Shown piece after piece: positions 18,796 through 28,627 of a DNA stretch of 64,000 bases (position 1 is its first letter; every line of letters starts with the position of its first letter). A program made the translations under genes and the position numbers. The notes below the pieces were generated by a model. That model saw nothing but the letters and a program-made list of their open reading frames with translations. It did not search any database and was not told the DNA's origin. Source of the DNA: Candidatus Poribacteria bacterium (GTDB lineage: Bacteria > Poribacteria > WGA-4E > PCPOR2b); assembly GCA_022826645.1 (NCBI GenBank), contig JAJDUM010000019.1:1-64000 (forward strand). The letters are read 5' to 3'.

Positions 18796-20890
18796 ATGAA
18801 GCGTATAGCAGCGAAATACCGAGAGATCATATGTTTCTTCATCTGCGTCGCGGTTGCCGTAGCTGCTTGTCGTGGAGACGTGACTGACACGTCCGCTGAT
18901 AGTAGCACTCACAGCGCAGCAGAAACAATCGAAGCTGCTGGTTCGACGGAATCTCATGCGGTACCTGTAATTCCATCCCCTTCAAACCGGGTAAAGGGTT
19001 TAAGCACAAGCGGTGCATCGGATCCCATTTCAGTTCGCAGCCAGAAGTATCCGGTGCCCCCTACCTACAACGAAGTGCCGTTCTTTGCCGACTTAGTTGC
19101 TGCCGGCAAATTACCGCCGATCTCCGAGCGCCTCCCCTTAGAGCCGTTTGTGGTGGGACCGGGGGTGCTAAACTCTGAAAGGTTGGCTTGATTGGGAGGT
19201 TGGTCGTTACGGTGGTACTATCCGCACTACCAACCTCAACGGCTCTATGCACGAAGTGGCGTTGGCAATGGGTATGACGATTCTCAGGGCGCCCGATCAG
19301 AGTACCAAGGACCCGCTCCCCGCTATTGTAAGTAGCTACGAGATTAGTCCGGACTTCACCCAATACACACTGACCATCCGCGAAGGTCTCAAATGGTCTA
19401 ATGGTGTGCCTGTTACCACCGAAGATGTGCGCATGACCTTTGAACTTTACGGCGATGAGCGAATTTACCCCAGCTTCCCCATCAAAGCCAGAACGTTGGG
19501 GCGTGCCGATGGCACCCCCGGAACAGTCACTATCATTGATGATCTGACCTTCACAGTCACGTTTGATGCCCCTTATGGTCAATTCTTGGCAGAACTGTCT
19601 TCTTGGATTCCAGATTATACCTTACTTTTTAGACCCGCCCACTTCATTAAACAGTTCCATGCGGATTACACCGACATGGCAAAGATTCAACCGATCCTTG
19701 ACGCGTTGGAGATTAGGACGTGGGAAGATCTTGTCATCCTCAAGGACATGCGCCACTGGGAATTATACCGTGAGCATGGCGTTGGCGTTCCTTCATTGAC
19801 TCCGTGGATAGCTGAGGAGGTTACTAGCTCTGTGGTCAGGGCAGTTCGTAACCCGTACTACTGGAAGGTCGATATCGCGGGCAACCAACTTCCCTACATC
19901 GACCGGGTCGAGGCGGAGGTCTCAAACCAACTTCAGTCTATCATTCTGAAAACGGCTGCTGGGGAATATGATGTGGTTACCTCTTTTGCCCAGATTCGAG
20001 AGATGCCTCTCTACCGGGAAAATGCGGAGCGTTCCAACATTAGGACGGTCCTCCACGGTTCAATTAACAACCCACCGATCCTATTTCTCAATCACGACTA
20101 CGACTATGAAACTGAGGGCAGCGTTTGGCAGCAACTTGTGTCCGATCCGCGTTTTGGCAGTGCAATAGCCAGCGCAATTGATAAGGAGGACGTGAACAAT
20201 ACGCTCTACTTCGGTCATTACACGCTTGATGGTTTCACCAAAGAAACCTTTGATCCCGAAGCATCTAACAGGCTGCTCGACGAGATTGGAATGACCAAAC
20301 GGGACGCTGAGGGTTTCCGCTCTGATCCGAACGGCGGTCGTTTCGAGTTGACGATTACCACCGCTGAAGTCTCGCCCGACTTTCTTGGTTTGGGCGAACT
20401 CTTAAAGAGCTATTTTGAAAATGTCGGGATTCGCACGACGCTTGACGTGATTGGCAATTCTTTGTTCGGTCAGCGGATGAACGGCAACGAGCTAATGGCT
20501 ACCATCCATTGGAGCGACGAACCCATCTGGGCACCCGGCATCTCCGAGGACTATTGGCCCGGATTTAAGGGGCACTGGGCGCCGATGTCAGAGATGTACT
20601 TCAACACAAACGGTGAATCTGGGCGGAAACCCCCGCCTTACTTGCAGGAGTTTTTCGACCTACACGTGGCTCGGAAGGTTGTTCCGCCCCAGTCCGAAGC
20701 AGGGGAGGCACTTTACGCGGATCTTGTGGATTGGTTCTCACAACACTATGTCACCATTTGGCCCGTGGGTAGAATGACAGTTCCCACCGTGTACAATGCT
20801 GATTTAGGCAATGTGATTAAAGATGGCTATCCTTTTGATCGTGCCTTGGATTACGGTATGGAGCAGCTTTTCTTTAAGACACCACAATAG
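18796..20890 (+). pseudogene. Family 5 ABC transporter solute-binding lipoprotein, frameshifted
   Basis: Encodes a peptide/nickel-type extracellular binding protein in two frames. The first part (18796-19191) has a lipoprotein signal peptide with lipobox VAAC and the linker typical of these proteins. The main part resumes in the next frame with KGWLDWEVGRYGGTIR and runs through the SBP_bac_5 domain to 20890. The shift lies near 19175-19183 (CTCTGAAAGG). A one-base insertion or a sequencing error both fit; everything downstream is intact. It is the first gene of a complete importer operon, which favours a functional gene with an error or a recent mutation. Confidence 0.8.
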
Positions 20891-20966
20891 TGAGCCTAAA
20901 CGGTAACAGAGACTTAACAACCTTGTTCCTGTCAGGAAAAATTCCCTATAAGGAGATTATCGGTGC

Positions 20967-21920
20967 ATGGCGATCTTCAGCGAAAACCGAAAATTTGAAC
21001 AACTCGTTCAACGGCTCGCCCCTCATAGCAGGCTGCTCCAAGCATGGGATCTAACAGGCGGCAGTTCGGCACAGATGACCGCACTTGAGATTGAATGTCC
21101 GGATGCCAAAACGCAAAGAGTGATTGTCCGTCGGTCTGGAAACGGATCTCTCAAGCGAAATCCGAATATAGCGGCAGACGAATTCAGACTCTTGCAAATG
21201 ATGCAGTCCTTGGACCTGGCTACACCAACCCCCTATCTTCTGGATGGATCGGGCGATATTTTCGCGACCCCCTACTTAGTTATCGAATATATTGAGGGCA
21301 AGCCGGAATTTGCCCCATCGAATTTAGCTGATTATATCCTTCAGTTAGCCACGCACTTAGTTAATATTCACAGTATAGATTGCTCAAATCTGGATGCATC
21401 TTTTCTTCCCAAAAAAGCTGATGGCTGTCCTGAAGTGTTTCAAAGTGGGGCCGCAGCGGTTGATGAATCGCTAGACGAAGGACGTATTCGCAATACCTTG
21501 GAATCCATCTTTCCAGTACCACAACGGAACCCCTCTGTACTGCTACATGGAGATTTTTGGCCGGGGAATGTATTATGGCAGGATGACATACTGGTGGCAG
21601 TAATTGACTGGGAGGATGCAACCTTAGGGGAGCCGCTCACCGATTTTGCTATCAGTCGTTTAGACCTTGCAATAATATTCGGAATCGATGCCATGAATTG
21701 TTTCACACACCACTACAAATCACTGATGTCACTCGATTACACCAACCTTCCTTATTGGGATTTATGCGCTGCCCTGCGCTTCGTCCGGCTCGCCGATTCT
21801 AATCTCGCCGAATGGGCAGCATTCTTTCGACCTTTTGGCAGGCATGACATCACCGAACAAACATTGCGGGAAGATTATCAATTTTTCATTACTCAAGCAT
21901 TTGAAGAGCTTGTAGGTTGA
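20967..21920 (+). CDS. Aminoglycoside phosphotransferase-family kinase
   Basis: A 317-residue APH/choline-kinase-fold phosphotransferase. The N-lobe has TGGSSAQMTALEIE (nucleotide-binding loop). The catalytic loop LLHGDFWPGNVLW (about 191-203) and the metal-binding VIDWEDATLGEP (about 212-223) are canonical. Most environmental members phosphorylate small alcohols or sugars, not antibiotics. It sits between the binding-protein and permease genes of a peptide-type importer, so it may phosphorylate the imported compound (inference). AAGGAGA lies upstream of the ATG. Confidence 0.85.
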   Translation: MAIFSENRKFEQLVQRLAPHSRLLQAWDLTGGSSAQMTALEIECPDAKTQRVIVRRSGNGSLKRNPNIAADEFRLLQMMQSLDLATPTPYLLDGSGDIFATPYLVIEYIEGKPEFAPSNLADYILQLATHLVNIHSIDCSNLDASFLPKKADGCPEVFQSGAAAVDESLDEGRIRNTLESIFPVPQRNPSVLLHGDFWPGNVLWQDDILVAVIDWEDATLGEPLTDFAISRLDLAIIFGIDAMNCFTHHYKSLMSLDYTNLPYWDLCAALRFVRLADSNLAEWAAFFRPFGRHDITEQTLREDYQFFITQAFEELVG

Positions 21921-21991
21921 GTTGGGACACACAGAATCAGTCAATTGATTTTACTGGCTAACGATTCCGATTTAGCAAGGAGCGCAGACCT

Positions 21992-22990
21992 ATGAGAGCG
22001 TTTATTGTGCGCCGGCTTATACTCATTATTCCCCTGCTTTTTCTGATCTCGGTTATCTCTTTTGCTACAATCTTGCTGCCGCCCGGAAGCTATGTGGAGA
22101 CCTATGTGCAAAACCTTGAACGTACCGGGTTCATAATGGATCAGGGGCAAATTGAGGCAATTTATCGGCAGTACGGTCTTGATCAACCTGCTGCGCTGCA
22201 GTACGTTCTGTGGATGAGTAATTTTCTCCTGAAGGGCGAAATGGGGAGATCCTTCATGTACCAACGCCCGGTGAAGGACGTTATTTTGGAGCGGCTGCCG
22301 ATGTCTGCAACTATCGCAATAGTCTCTTTGGCGGTCACTTGGCTGATAGCTATCCCCATCGGCATTTATTCTGCGTTAAGGCAATATTCGGTCGGGGATT
22401 ATGTCGCCACGATCATCGGCTTTGTTGGACTCGCTTTACCGAACTTTTTGCTGGCGTTGGCACTTGGATATTGGGTATTTTCGAGTACGGGCAGGGCGAT
22501 TACGGGTCTTTTTTCTATAGAGTATAAGGGGGCACCCTGGTCGATCGGCAAGTTCGCTGATCTACTGGGGAATATTTGGCTGCCTATTGTGGTCATTGCC
22601 AGTGCCGGCACTGCATCGCTGATCCGCATTCTTCGCGCAACCCTGCTTGACGAAAAAAACAAACAGTACGTTACCACCGCACGGGCGAAAGGGCTGCCGG
22701 AGCGGCGGCTGATTATGAAGTATCCGGTCCGGGTCGCGATTAATCCGCTCATTAGTACCATCGGCTGGACGTTGCCGTTTATCGTCAGTGGCGAGATCAT
22801 TGTCTCTCAAACGCTGGGTTTGGAAACGCTTGGACCGGTACTCTTGGCGGCGGCTTTGGGGGAGGATATGTTCTTGGTGGGTAGCATCGTGATGATTTTG
22901 AGCAGTCTCACGGTTGTGGGCACCCTGCTGTCAGATATTCTGCTGGCATGGCTGGATCCGCGCATCCGCTTTGAGCGGATTGGGGCGTAG
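21992..22990 (+). CDS. Peptide-type ABC transporter permease (DppB/OppB-like)
   Basis: A 332-residue inner-membrane permease. The N-terminal segment MRAFIVRRLILIIPLLFLISVISF is typical of DppB proteins. About six membrane segments follow, and the EAA coupling loop is TARAKGLPERRLIMKYPVR (about 229-247). A good ribosome-binding site (AAGGAG) precedes the ATG. Partner of the second permease at 23259 and of ATPases at 24605 and 26261. Confidence 0.9.
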   Translation: MRAFIVRRLILIIPLLFLISVISFATILLPPGSYVETYVQNLERTGFIMDQGQIEAIYRQYGLDQPAALQYVLWMSNFLLKGEMGRSFMYQRPVKDVILERLPMSATIAIVSLAVTWLIAIPIGIYSALRQYSVGDYVATIIGFVGLALPNFLLALALGYWVFSSTGRAITGLFSIEYKGAPWSIGKFADLLGNIWLPIVVIASAGTASLIRILRATLLDEKNKQYVTTARAKGLPERRLIMKYPVRVAINPLISTIGWTLPFIVSGEIIVSQTLGLETLGPVLLAAALGEDMFLVGSIVMILSSLTVVGTLLSDILLAWLDPRIRFERIGA

Positions 22991-22998
22991 ATAAGCCC

Positions 22999-23095
22999 TG
23001 CCCCGATAAATCCCCGATGAATCCCCGATAAATCGGGACAGGCGGGACTCCGACAAGCCGAGAGCAGGCAGGCGGGATTCAAAGCAACTGGGGCT
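22999..23095. repeat. Repeat B cluster between permease genes
   Basis: Contains tandem cores CCCCGATAAATCCCCGAT and CCCGATAAATCGGGACAGG, then ACTCCGACAAGCCGAGAGCA and GGCGGGATTCAAAGCAACT. It ends with GGGGCT, which is the right half of repeat C. The same B tail joined to the C half occurs at 29150-29220. Confidence 0.75.
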
Positions 23096-23258
23096 AAAAA
23101 ACTTGAGATATTCCCGCACCATACACATTACGCTCTACCGGAACGCAGGGATTAGATACATCGGCATACTATAGACCTATCGGACTTCTGGATCGAAAAG
23201 CGCTTCGTGGGCGGGGAAAGCCGATTGATTTTCAATTGTTAGAAGCTGGCGTTAAGAT

Positions 23259-24437
23259 ATGAACCGAAAAACACCACACTCATTTTTTTCAGGGATTACC
23301 TCCAGCTACCTCAGATGGAAGGAATCCCGTGCGAAGAAAATTCAGGAAAGTTTGTATTACGCCTCCCAACGCAAATTGGTGTGGCACGCTTTCAAAAAGC
23401 ATAAACTTGCCTGCATCTCACTTGTGGTGCTGGCTATACTCTATTTTGTCTCAATCTTTGCGGACTTCTTTGCACCTTTTGGCCCACTTGAACGATTTAA
23501 GGATTTCAATGACGCGCCACCCACCGGCATACACCTTATCAACACAGATGGAAAGTTAAGTCGCCCCTGTATCTATGAGACAAAAAGAGAGTTAAACACT
23601 GACACCTTTAAGTATGAGTATTCCGAGGATTCGTCAAAATCACATACTATACGCTTCTTTGTGAAGACAGAACCGTATAAATTGTTGGGCTTTATTCCGA
23701 TGAGGCACAAACTTTTTGGTCTTGAGAATCGGCAGGTACCGCTGTTGCTGTTTGGATCAGATCGGTTGGGGCGAGATGTTTTTTCCAGAATCCTCTATGC
23801 CGGTCGCATCTCGCTGTTTATCGGTTTCGGAGGCGTTACGGTAGCTTTTATTTTAGGTAGCATCTTAGGAGGTATCTCCGGCTATTACGGTGGTGTGGTC
23901 GATGAGGCCATCCAGCGCGTCATTGAGGTGTTGATCAGTGTGCCCGATATCCCGATCTGGATTGCCCTGTCTGCAGCGCTTCCCCGCGATTGGGGGACGA
24001 TTAACATTTACTTAGCGATCACCTTAATCTTGTCCATTCGAGGCTGGACGGGCTTAGCGCGCGTGGTTCGGGGCAGAATTATCAGCTTGCGTGAGGAAGA
24101 ATTCGCATTGGCAGCTAAAGCTGCCGGCGCTAGCGATAGACGCATCATCTTCAAGCATCTGTTACCGGCTTTTAGCAGCTATCTGATTGTGCATATAACC
24201 TTGGCGATTCCCGGTATAATTTTGGGTGAAACTGCCCTTAGTTTCTTGGGGCTTGGCATCAGACCACCGGCGGTAAGCTGGGGCACCCTATTGCAGGAAG
24301 CACAGGATGTGAATGTCCTTGCTAATTTTCCTTGGATGCTCCTCCCAGCACTGTTTGTTGTTGGTGCTATTCTGATGTTCAACTTTGTCGGCGATGGTTT
24401 ACGCGATGCAGCTGATCCGTATGCCTCGTCCAGATAA
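23259..24437 (+). CDS. Peptide-type ABC transporter permease (DppC/OppC-like)
   Basis: A 392-residue permease, longer than typical DppC (about 300) because of a polar N-terminus of about 50 residues and an extended periplasmic segment between the first and second membrane helices (about 75-170). The coupling loop AAKAAGASDRRIIFKHLLPA (about 287-306) and GETALSFLGLGIRPPAVSWG (about 325-344) are family hallmarks. No strong ribosome-binding site is visible. Separated from the first permease by a repeat-B cluster. Confidence 0.88.
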   Translation: MNRKTPHSFFSGITSSYLRWKESRAKKIQESLYYASQRKLVWHAFKKHKLACISLVVLAILYFVSIFADFFAPFGPLERFKDFNDAPPTGIHLINTDGKLSRPCIYETKRELNTDTFKYEYSEDSSKSHTIRFFVKTEPYKLLGFIPMRHKLFGLENRQVPLLLFGSDRLGRDVFSRILYAGRISLFIGFGGVTVAFILGSILGGISGYYGGVVDEAIQRVIEVLISVPDIPIWIALSAALPRDWGTINIYLAITLILSIRGWTGLARVVRGRIISLREEEFALAAKAAGASDRRIIFKHLLPAFSSYLIVHITLAIPGIILGETALSFLGLGIRPPAVSWGTLLQEAQDVNVLANFPWMLLPALFVVGAILMFNFVGDGLRDAADPYASSR

Positions 24438-24604
24438 CGAATAGGACTTACGTTGCCCGATTCATCGGAGACCCGCCGGGATGCGGTGCGGTTAGAAACC
24501 GTACCTACCGGGCATGGGGGCAATGCGGTTCGGTTTGGACTGTCTCATTAATTCTAAGATTTACTATAGTTACACGATTTCCTTAACATGAGCCAACGGA
24601 TTCA

Positions 24605-25627
24605 ATGCCTATGTCTAAAGATAACGCTGAAGACATCATTCTGGAAATCAAAAACCTGAAAACCCACTTCACCTTAGACACGGGCATAATCCGCGCCGTC
24701 GATGGGGTGAATTTAACGATTTCGCGCGGCAAAACCTTGGGCTTGATCGGTGAAAGCGGTTGCGGCAAGTCCGTCACAGCCCATTCGATTCTGAGGCTTA
24801 TTCCGCCGCCGCCCGGCGAGATCGTCGATGGCGAAATCCTGCTGCACCGAGATGGCGAGGTTATTGACATTACCAAACTCAAGCCCACGGAAGAAGCGAT
24901 GCGGAATATTCGGGGTGACGACATCGGCATGATCTTTCAGGAACCGATGACCTCGTTTGGTCCCCTACATACAATCGGGGCCCAGATCACAGAGACAATT
25001 CTGATCCATCAGAAGGCAACCGACAAGGGTGAGGCAAGAGGCCAAGCGATAGAACTTTTGCGTCAAGTGGGAATTCCTAACCCGGAGCAACGTATTGACG
25101 CCTACCCACATGAGTTTAGCGGCGGCATGCGCCAACGGGCAATGATTGCGATGGCGCTCTGTTGCTCGCCCATGCTCCTAATTGCTGATGAACCGACCAC
25201 TTCATTAGATGTCACGATTGAAGCACAGATTCTGGAACTCCTGACTGACCTGCAAGCAGAAACAGGTATGGCGATCATGCTCATCTCACACAATCTGGCG
25301 GTTGTTTCGGAGATGGCGGACGATATTGCGGTCATGTATCTTGGCAAACGGGTTGAGTTTGGCACCACCGATGCGATTTTTGATAATCCGTTGCACCCTT
25401 ACACCCAAGGGTTATGGCGGTCGATCCCCAGCGTGGACGGTCCGCTCGAAAAACTTGTGCCGATTCCGGGCACTGTTCCCAGTCCAAGGGACCTACCGCC
25501 GGGTTGTGTTTTTGCGTCTCGCTGTCCGGAGTTTATGCCCGGCGTTTGCGATGTGCCGAAAGCGGTCCCGATTATTGAGATGGAGCCAGATCATTTTGTT
25601 GCATGTTACCTTTATGGTACCGAGTGA
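24605..25627 (+). CDS. Peptide-type ABC transporter ATPase (DppD/OppD-like)
   Basis: A 340-residue ATPase. Walker A GESGCGKSVT (about 50-59), Q-loop FQEPMTS, signature FSGGMRQRA and Walker B LLIADEPTTSLD are all intact. The C-terminal oligopeptide domain has CVFASRCPEF and two further Cys typical of the OppD/F extension. Pairs with the OppF-like ATPase to energise the importer. Confidence 0.93.
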   Translation: MPMSKDNAEDIILEIKNLKTHFTLDTGIIRAVDGVNLTISRGKTLGLIGESGCGKSVTAHSILRLIPPPPGEIVDGEILLHRDGEVIDITKLKPTEEAMRNIRGDDIGMIFQEPMTSFGPLHTIGAQITETILIHQKATDKGEARGQAIELLRQVGIPNPEQRIDAYPHEFSGGMRQRAMIAMALCCSPMLLIADEPTTSLDVTIEAQILELLTDLQAETGMAIMLISHNLAVVSEMADDIAVMYLGKRVEFGTTDAIFDNPLHPYTQGLWRSIPSVDGPLEKLVPIPGTVPSPRDLPPGCVFASRCPEFMPGVCDVPKAVPIIEMEPDHFVACYLYGTE

Positions 25628-26260
25628 GGGGTCGTGAGTCGGAGATCTCTTCTACAGAAGAACTATGGTGGATTTTAGAAGTAATTAGGGCGTGCTTACA
25701 TTCTGAGGAGACTGATTCGGCAAAGGCTATAATCTCGCGCAATCTAATAAACGTAGCGTCCCGATGCCGTTCCCCCGACAAGTCGGGACAGGCGAGCATT
25801 CCGATGTATCGGAACGTGTTGGGATTAGTTTGCGGCGTAGGATCACAATCTAACAGATTGTGGTACAAATGACCCCTTTTACGCTATGAGCTTTTGAAAA
25901 GGAAACTTCCCGATGAAGAAATAAGTTGGGTTTCACTCTATCTGTCTATATGCAGGTGTTGTTGAACGAGCAAACCTCTACTGAACTTGATAGAGATTCA
26001 TATTTAACCGTTCCACCCAACCTACGGACCTGAGGCTGCTAGACAGTTCAGTTTTTATACTTGACTGCGACACATGTCGCCCCGCTGGGGCTTGAAGAAA
26101 TTGGGTTGCCGATATTCTATAAACATGTCGCCCCGCTGGGGCTATGGATCGGGGAAGATGTTCGACTTGGGAGCACGTAGAAGTTACAATACCATTGAAA
26201 GTGAAATAGAGACGTTACTGCACAAAACACCGTAATTCAGCAAATTGATTCACCCCTACA
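25628..26260. other. Repeat-filled gap inside the importer operon
   Basis: No supportable gene in 633 bases. It holds a segment resembling the lead-in of repeat A (GGTGGATTTTAGAAGTAATT, 25668-25687), a variant repeat B (near 25764-25790, CCCCCGACAAGTCGGGACAG), and a pair of repeat-C palindromes (26072-26092 and 26123-26143). Frames that cross it consist largely of repeat DNA. The two ATPase genes are therefore probably still one operon, interrupted by repeat accumulation. Confidence 0.6.
26072..26143. repeat. Paired repeat C (two palindromes with conserved spacer)
   Basis: Two copies of ACATGTCGCCCCGCTGGGGC separated by about 30 nt containing TTGCCGATATTCTATAA. The same two-copy arrangement with a nearly identical spacer occurs at 35203-35276, so the whole unit is the repeat. 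Confidence 0.8.
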
Positions 26261-27277
26261 ATGAATGAGAACGGAACACCGATTTTAGAAGTCCGAGATT
26301 TGCGGCAGTTTTTCCCTATCCAAGCGGGTTTTCTCCGGCGGACTATTGGTTACGTCAAGGCTGTTAACGGAGTTAGCTTCACGATTAATGCAGGCGAAAC
26401 GTTGGGCTTGGTGGGCGAGAGTGGCTGCGGCAAGTCCACCTTAGGTTGCGCGATCCTCCGGCTCTATGAGCCGACAGGAGGCGAGGTCATCTTGCATGAT
26501 AGGTATAAAGAACTGTCTGTACTGGAACTTTCTCCTCGTGAGATGCGCCAGGTGCGCGCCAATATGCAGATGATCTTTCAGGATCCGTTTGCCTCCTTAA
26601 ACGAGCGGATGACAGTTTTGGACAATGTGATTGAGCCACTGGTTTGTAACGACATTGGGACGAGCAAGGAACAGGAAGCAAAGGCGGAGGATCTCCTGAT
26701 GCAGGTGGGGCTTCAAAAGGAACACTTGCGTCGCTATCCACACAGCTTTAGTGGGGGCCAGCGGCAGCGGATTGGTATCGCTCGTGCGCTCTCCATCGAG
26801 CCGAAATTTGTCGTTGCGGACGAACCGGTCTTTGCGCTCGATGTGTCGGTGCAGGCACAAATTCTGAACCTGATGCAGGAACTGCAAGCGGAATTTGGGC
26901 TCTCTTATCTCTTCATCTCGCACGATATGGCGGTGATCCGTTATGTATCAGATCGCATTGCCGTGATGTACGTGGGTAAATTGGTCGAATACGCCGAGCG
27001 CGACGAACTGCTGCAACACCCAGCGCACCCGTACACCGAAGCCCTGCACTCAGCCGTGCCGCGACTGACCCAACGGGGTCGCCGTGACCGCATCATCCTC
27101 GAAGGCGCTCCGCCCGATCCGAGCGATTTACCTCGTGGCTGCGTCTTCCAAACCCGGTGCAGATATGCAGAAGCGAAATGTAGAGAGGAAGAGCCAAAAC
27201 TGAGAGAAATTTCAGGCGGTCACTTTGTGGCGTGTCATCTGGCAGAAGAACTTAATTTGGTGGGAATTCAGAGTTAG
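26261..27277 (+). CDS. Peptide-type ABC transporter ATPase (DppF/OppF-like)
   Basis: A 338-residue ATPase. Walker A GESGCGKSTL (about 53-62), Q-loop FQDPFASLN, signature FSGGQRQRIGIARAL and Walker B FVVADEPVFALD. The D-loop is unusual: FALD replaces the near-universal SALD. The C-terminal oligopeptide domain with CVFQTRCRYA is present. Last gene of the importer cluster. Confidence 0.92.
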   Translation: MNENGTPILEVRDLRQFFPIQAGFLRRTIGYVKAVNGVSFTINAGETLGLVGESGCGKSTLGCAILRLYEPTGGEVILHDRYKELSVLELSPREMRQVRANMQMIFQDPFASLNERMTVLDNVIEPLVCNDIGTSKEQEAKAEDLLMQVGLQKEHLRRYPHSFSGGQRQRIGIARALSIEPKFVVADEPVFALDVSVQAQILNLMQELQAEFGLSYLFISHDMAVIRYVSDRIAVMYVGKLVEYAERDELLQHPAHPYTEALHSAVPRLTQRGRRDRIILEGAPPDPSDLPRGCVFQTRCRYAEAKCREEEPKLREISGGHFVACHLAEELNLVGIQS

Positions 27278-27338
27278 TTGCGGATCGGGAGGGAAATATG
27301 GATTTGAAGTCTAATGCGGAGGGTAGGCAACCTGATTT

Positions 27339-28004
27339 TCAGAATATGTAGATGCCCTCAAACTCGGATTGATCGGGCGGTTCTACCTTGGCATTTCTAC
27401 CGAATTTGAAGGTTACTGCGACGGAAAGGCCGTTTAGATCTGCGTTACGGAGCCCCTCGACTCCAACACCACGGATATAGCGGTAACTCGCTCCAAAATA
27501 GATCTGGAGATACGTTTTCATGTTCCACACGAGATTGAGTCCCGGTTCAAGGATGAAAAAGCTATCATCGGGCCCGCCCAATCGACCGTATTCATCATAA
27601 TATACATAGACCCGTTGATAGCGATCCGTTAGCCCACCAAAACCGACCAAAGTTTGCGCCGAAAGGTGGAGATCTCGACGGGGAGCGATGATGTATTCCA
27701 GTTCCAGTCCACCGTAAGCAAACTCGAAATCGCGTTCAGAATTAGTTCGAGGCACTTCCACCTCAATATCTCTGAGCAAGCCGTAAAAGCCTCCTCCTAT
27801 CGCGTAGGTGTGCTTGTAGATCCAGCCGCCTCGACCGCCGACCATTAAACCGAAAACGTCGTTGATCTCTGTTAGCTTTAGTACCGGACCGCCGAAACTA
27901 CCACTGTTACTGGACTTCTCCACTGGTGTTTCTTTGAGATCTTCCTCTGCCCAAAGGGATGTTACCAGTATAAAGAAAAACAAGAAAAAGGTCAGTTTTT
28001 TCAA
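27339..28004 (-). CDS. Outer-membrane beta-barrel-like protein
   Basis: About 221 residues. A signal peptide (KKLTFFLFFFILVTSLWA) is followed by a short linker and then alternating amphipathic strands rich in Gly and Tyr (GGRGGWIYKHTYAIGGGFYG, FAYGGLELEYII, YLQIYFGASYRYIRGVG), ending in SVAVTFKFGRN. This resembles an eight-stranded outer-membrane porin-like barrel. I chose the TTG at 28004 because GAGGAGA lies just upstream; the longer frame would bury the signal peptide. Function unknown. Confidence 0.65.
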   Translation of the reverse strand: MKKLTFFLFFFILVTSLWAEEDLKETPVEKSSNSGSFGGPVLKLTEINDVFGLMVGGRGGWIYKHTYAIGGGFYGLLRDIEVEVPRTNSERDFEFAYGGLELEYIIAPRRDLHLSAQTLVGFGGLTDRYQRVYVYYDEYGRLGGPDDSFFILEPGLNLVWNMKTYLQIYFGASYRYIRGVGVEGLRNADLNGLSVAVTFKFGRNAKVEPPDQSEFEGIYIF

Positions 28005-28015
28005 CGAATTCTCCT

Positions 28016-28471
28016 CTAACGGCTGAGCGAAATTGCCCAATCAAAGATGGATTGTGGGGGTGAGCTATGAATGTCTTCATGGATTGAATAAGGAAAATGA
28101 GCGTATAGTAGATTCTGAACTATTTCATATACCAGTCTCAAATCATTTTGAAGTTGCTCGACAATAGCTTCGTGGAAACCGCCGGAAACATTGTGATAAC
28201 GGAGATCGCTGATGCTGACGCTTCCTTGCGAGTCTTCGTCAATTTTGCAAGCATCAGTTACCTCCTAAACTCCATCTTTTTGCAATCTCCAAAATGGCTC
28301 CTGGGGTTTATCTCTTCGTCGTCTAGGGCCAAACTCTCTCAGCAATTGTTTGAGATTTTGTTCTACTTCGGAGTATGGAATGAGGCGGACTTCATCTCGC
28401 AACAATTTCCCAATTGCATACAGAACCAGCAAAGGCTTGTGAGGAGCCCTCTCGCCAGCGTTTTTCCACAC
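28016..28471 (-). pseudogene. Remnant of a phosphorothioated-DNA-binding (SBD) restriction endonuclease
   Basis: The first 68 codons (28265-28471) contain GERAPHKPLLVLYAIGKLL, then a PYSEVEQNLKQLLREFGP block and PFWRLQKDGV, the N-terminal signature of sulfur-binding-domain HNH nucleases. The frame then hits TAG where the family usually has Trp (GV-W-EV). It continues open with EVTDACKID, DLRYHNVSGGF and a FPYSIHEDI block, also typical of this domain, and stops at 28016. The HNH nuclease half is missing. A GTG is the only start in frame. This is therefore a decayed gene: a nonsense mutation plus loss of the C-terminus. Family assignment is from memory of the motif. Confidence 0.65.
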
Positions 28472-28536
28472 TCTCAGTCGTTCAAGAGTTCATTAGTTGG
28501 TTGATTCATTCTTCTTATGTTCGCCCCTTTGGATAG

Positions 28537-28557
28537 ACATGTCGCCCCGCTGGGTCT
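28537..28557. repeat. Repeat C, single copy
   Basis: ACATGTCGCCCCGCTGGG with a TCT end (one base changed from the usual GGGGCT). Followed by a variant of repeat H. Confidence 0.7.
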
Positions 28558-28627
28558 AAACGAACCACTGAAGCAATGATTTTTACGTTTCACGTTATCA
28601 ACAGCTGCAAACTAGCACCATTGGTTA

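Noticed and set aside
20967..21920. Antibiotic resistance gene
   Set aside because: APH-fold kinases of this general type mostly act on metabolites, and its place in an importer operon fits metabolism better.
25603..25872. 89-residue frame after the OppD-like gene
   Set aside because: Composed largely of repeat-B and other repeat DNA, with no homology recognised.
26072..26143. Mini-CRISPR (two repeats about 50 bp apart)
   Set aside because: The so-called spacer is nearly identical at the distant pair 35203-35276, only two copies occur per site, and no cas genes are present.
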